This document shows, one piece after another, positions 7,552 to 7,571 of a stretch of 7,571 nucleotides of DNA (the stretch's first letter is position 1; each line of letters starts with the position of its first letter). The notes below the pieces were generated by a model, which ran no database searches, was not told the origin of the DNA, and saw only the letters and a program-made list of their open reading frames with translations. The DNA is from Collinsella sp. GTDB lineage: Bacteria; Actinomycetota; Coriobacteriia; Coriobacteriales; Coriobacteriaceae. Location of the stretch: the NCBI GenBank assembly GCA_019425045.1, contig JAHYYI010000048.1, forward strand, positions 1-7,571, read 5' to 3'. The position numbers and the translations under genes were made by a program.

Positions 7552-7562
7552 GCGTATCCAAG
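7536..7562. repeat. Imperfect 27-bp palindrome at the EIIB stop
   Basis: CTTGGA (7536-7541) and TCCAAG (7557-7562) are perfect arms around the perfect 10-bp palindrome CGCCTAGGCG (7545-7554). Only 3 and 2 bases are unpaired between arm and core. The stop codon TAG (7549-7551) lies in the centre. It could be a recombination crossover site, a protein-binding site or an RNA hairpin. Confidence 0.7.
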
Positions 7563-7571
7563 CTTCCTGCG

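Overview
The window looks like a chromosomal segment of a gut-type Coriobacteriia actinobacterium, most likely Collinsella or a close relative. This is inferred from the moderately high-GC, strongly C/G-ending codon use, the fermentative gene content (pyruvate formate-lyase and a sugar PTS) and the general feel of the proteins. It is not proven by a marker gene.

Layout, left to right. Positions 1-301 are a gene-free leader. Positions 302-2353 encode the catalytic body of pyruvate formate-lyase (PFL), which ends before the glycyl-radical domain. After an 85-nt gap holding two perfect hairpins and a strong ribosome-binding site, positions 2439-2690 encode that missing radical domain as a separate 83-residue protein. 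The enzyme is therefore split into two cistrons. Positions about 2713-4421 carry a much more GC-rich IS110-family insertion element on the minus strand. Its DEDD transposase has an extra C-terminal Cro/C1-type helix-turn-helix. The element is flanked by a 31-bp inverted repeat (30/31 match), and the roughly 290 nt upstream of the transposase are non-coding, the place where IS110 elements encode a bridge RNA. Positions 4570-5580 encode a LacI-family repressor. Positions 5764-7146 encode a cytoplasmic GH32-like beta-fructosidase with an altered nucleophile motif. Positions 7192-7551 encode a sucrose/beta-glucoside-type PTS EIIB domain that stops just where the EIIC domain should begin.

How the parts work together. 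The LacI protein, GH32 enzyme and PTS form a sugar-uptake locus: the PTS would import and phosphorylate a fructoside, the GH32 enzyme would cleave it in the cytoplasm, and the repressor would control both. Three copies of a 16-bp motif, TG(A/T)AAACG(T/A)(T/A)TGACAT, support this. One lies just ahead of the repressor gene and two lie in tandem, 17 bp apart, over the GH32 promoter. The resulting hexose phosphate feeds glycolysis, and the split PFL would turn pyruvate plus CoA into acetyl-CoA and formate under anaerobic conditions. No PFL-activating enzyme (pflA) is in the window.

The main points for a second look are the two-gene PFL, the HTH fusion and unusual repeats of the IS110 element, the three-site operator set, the variant GH32 motif, and the abrupt loss of EIIC homology beside a strong palindrome at the right edge.
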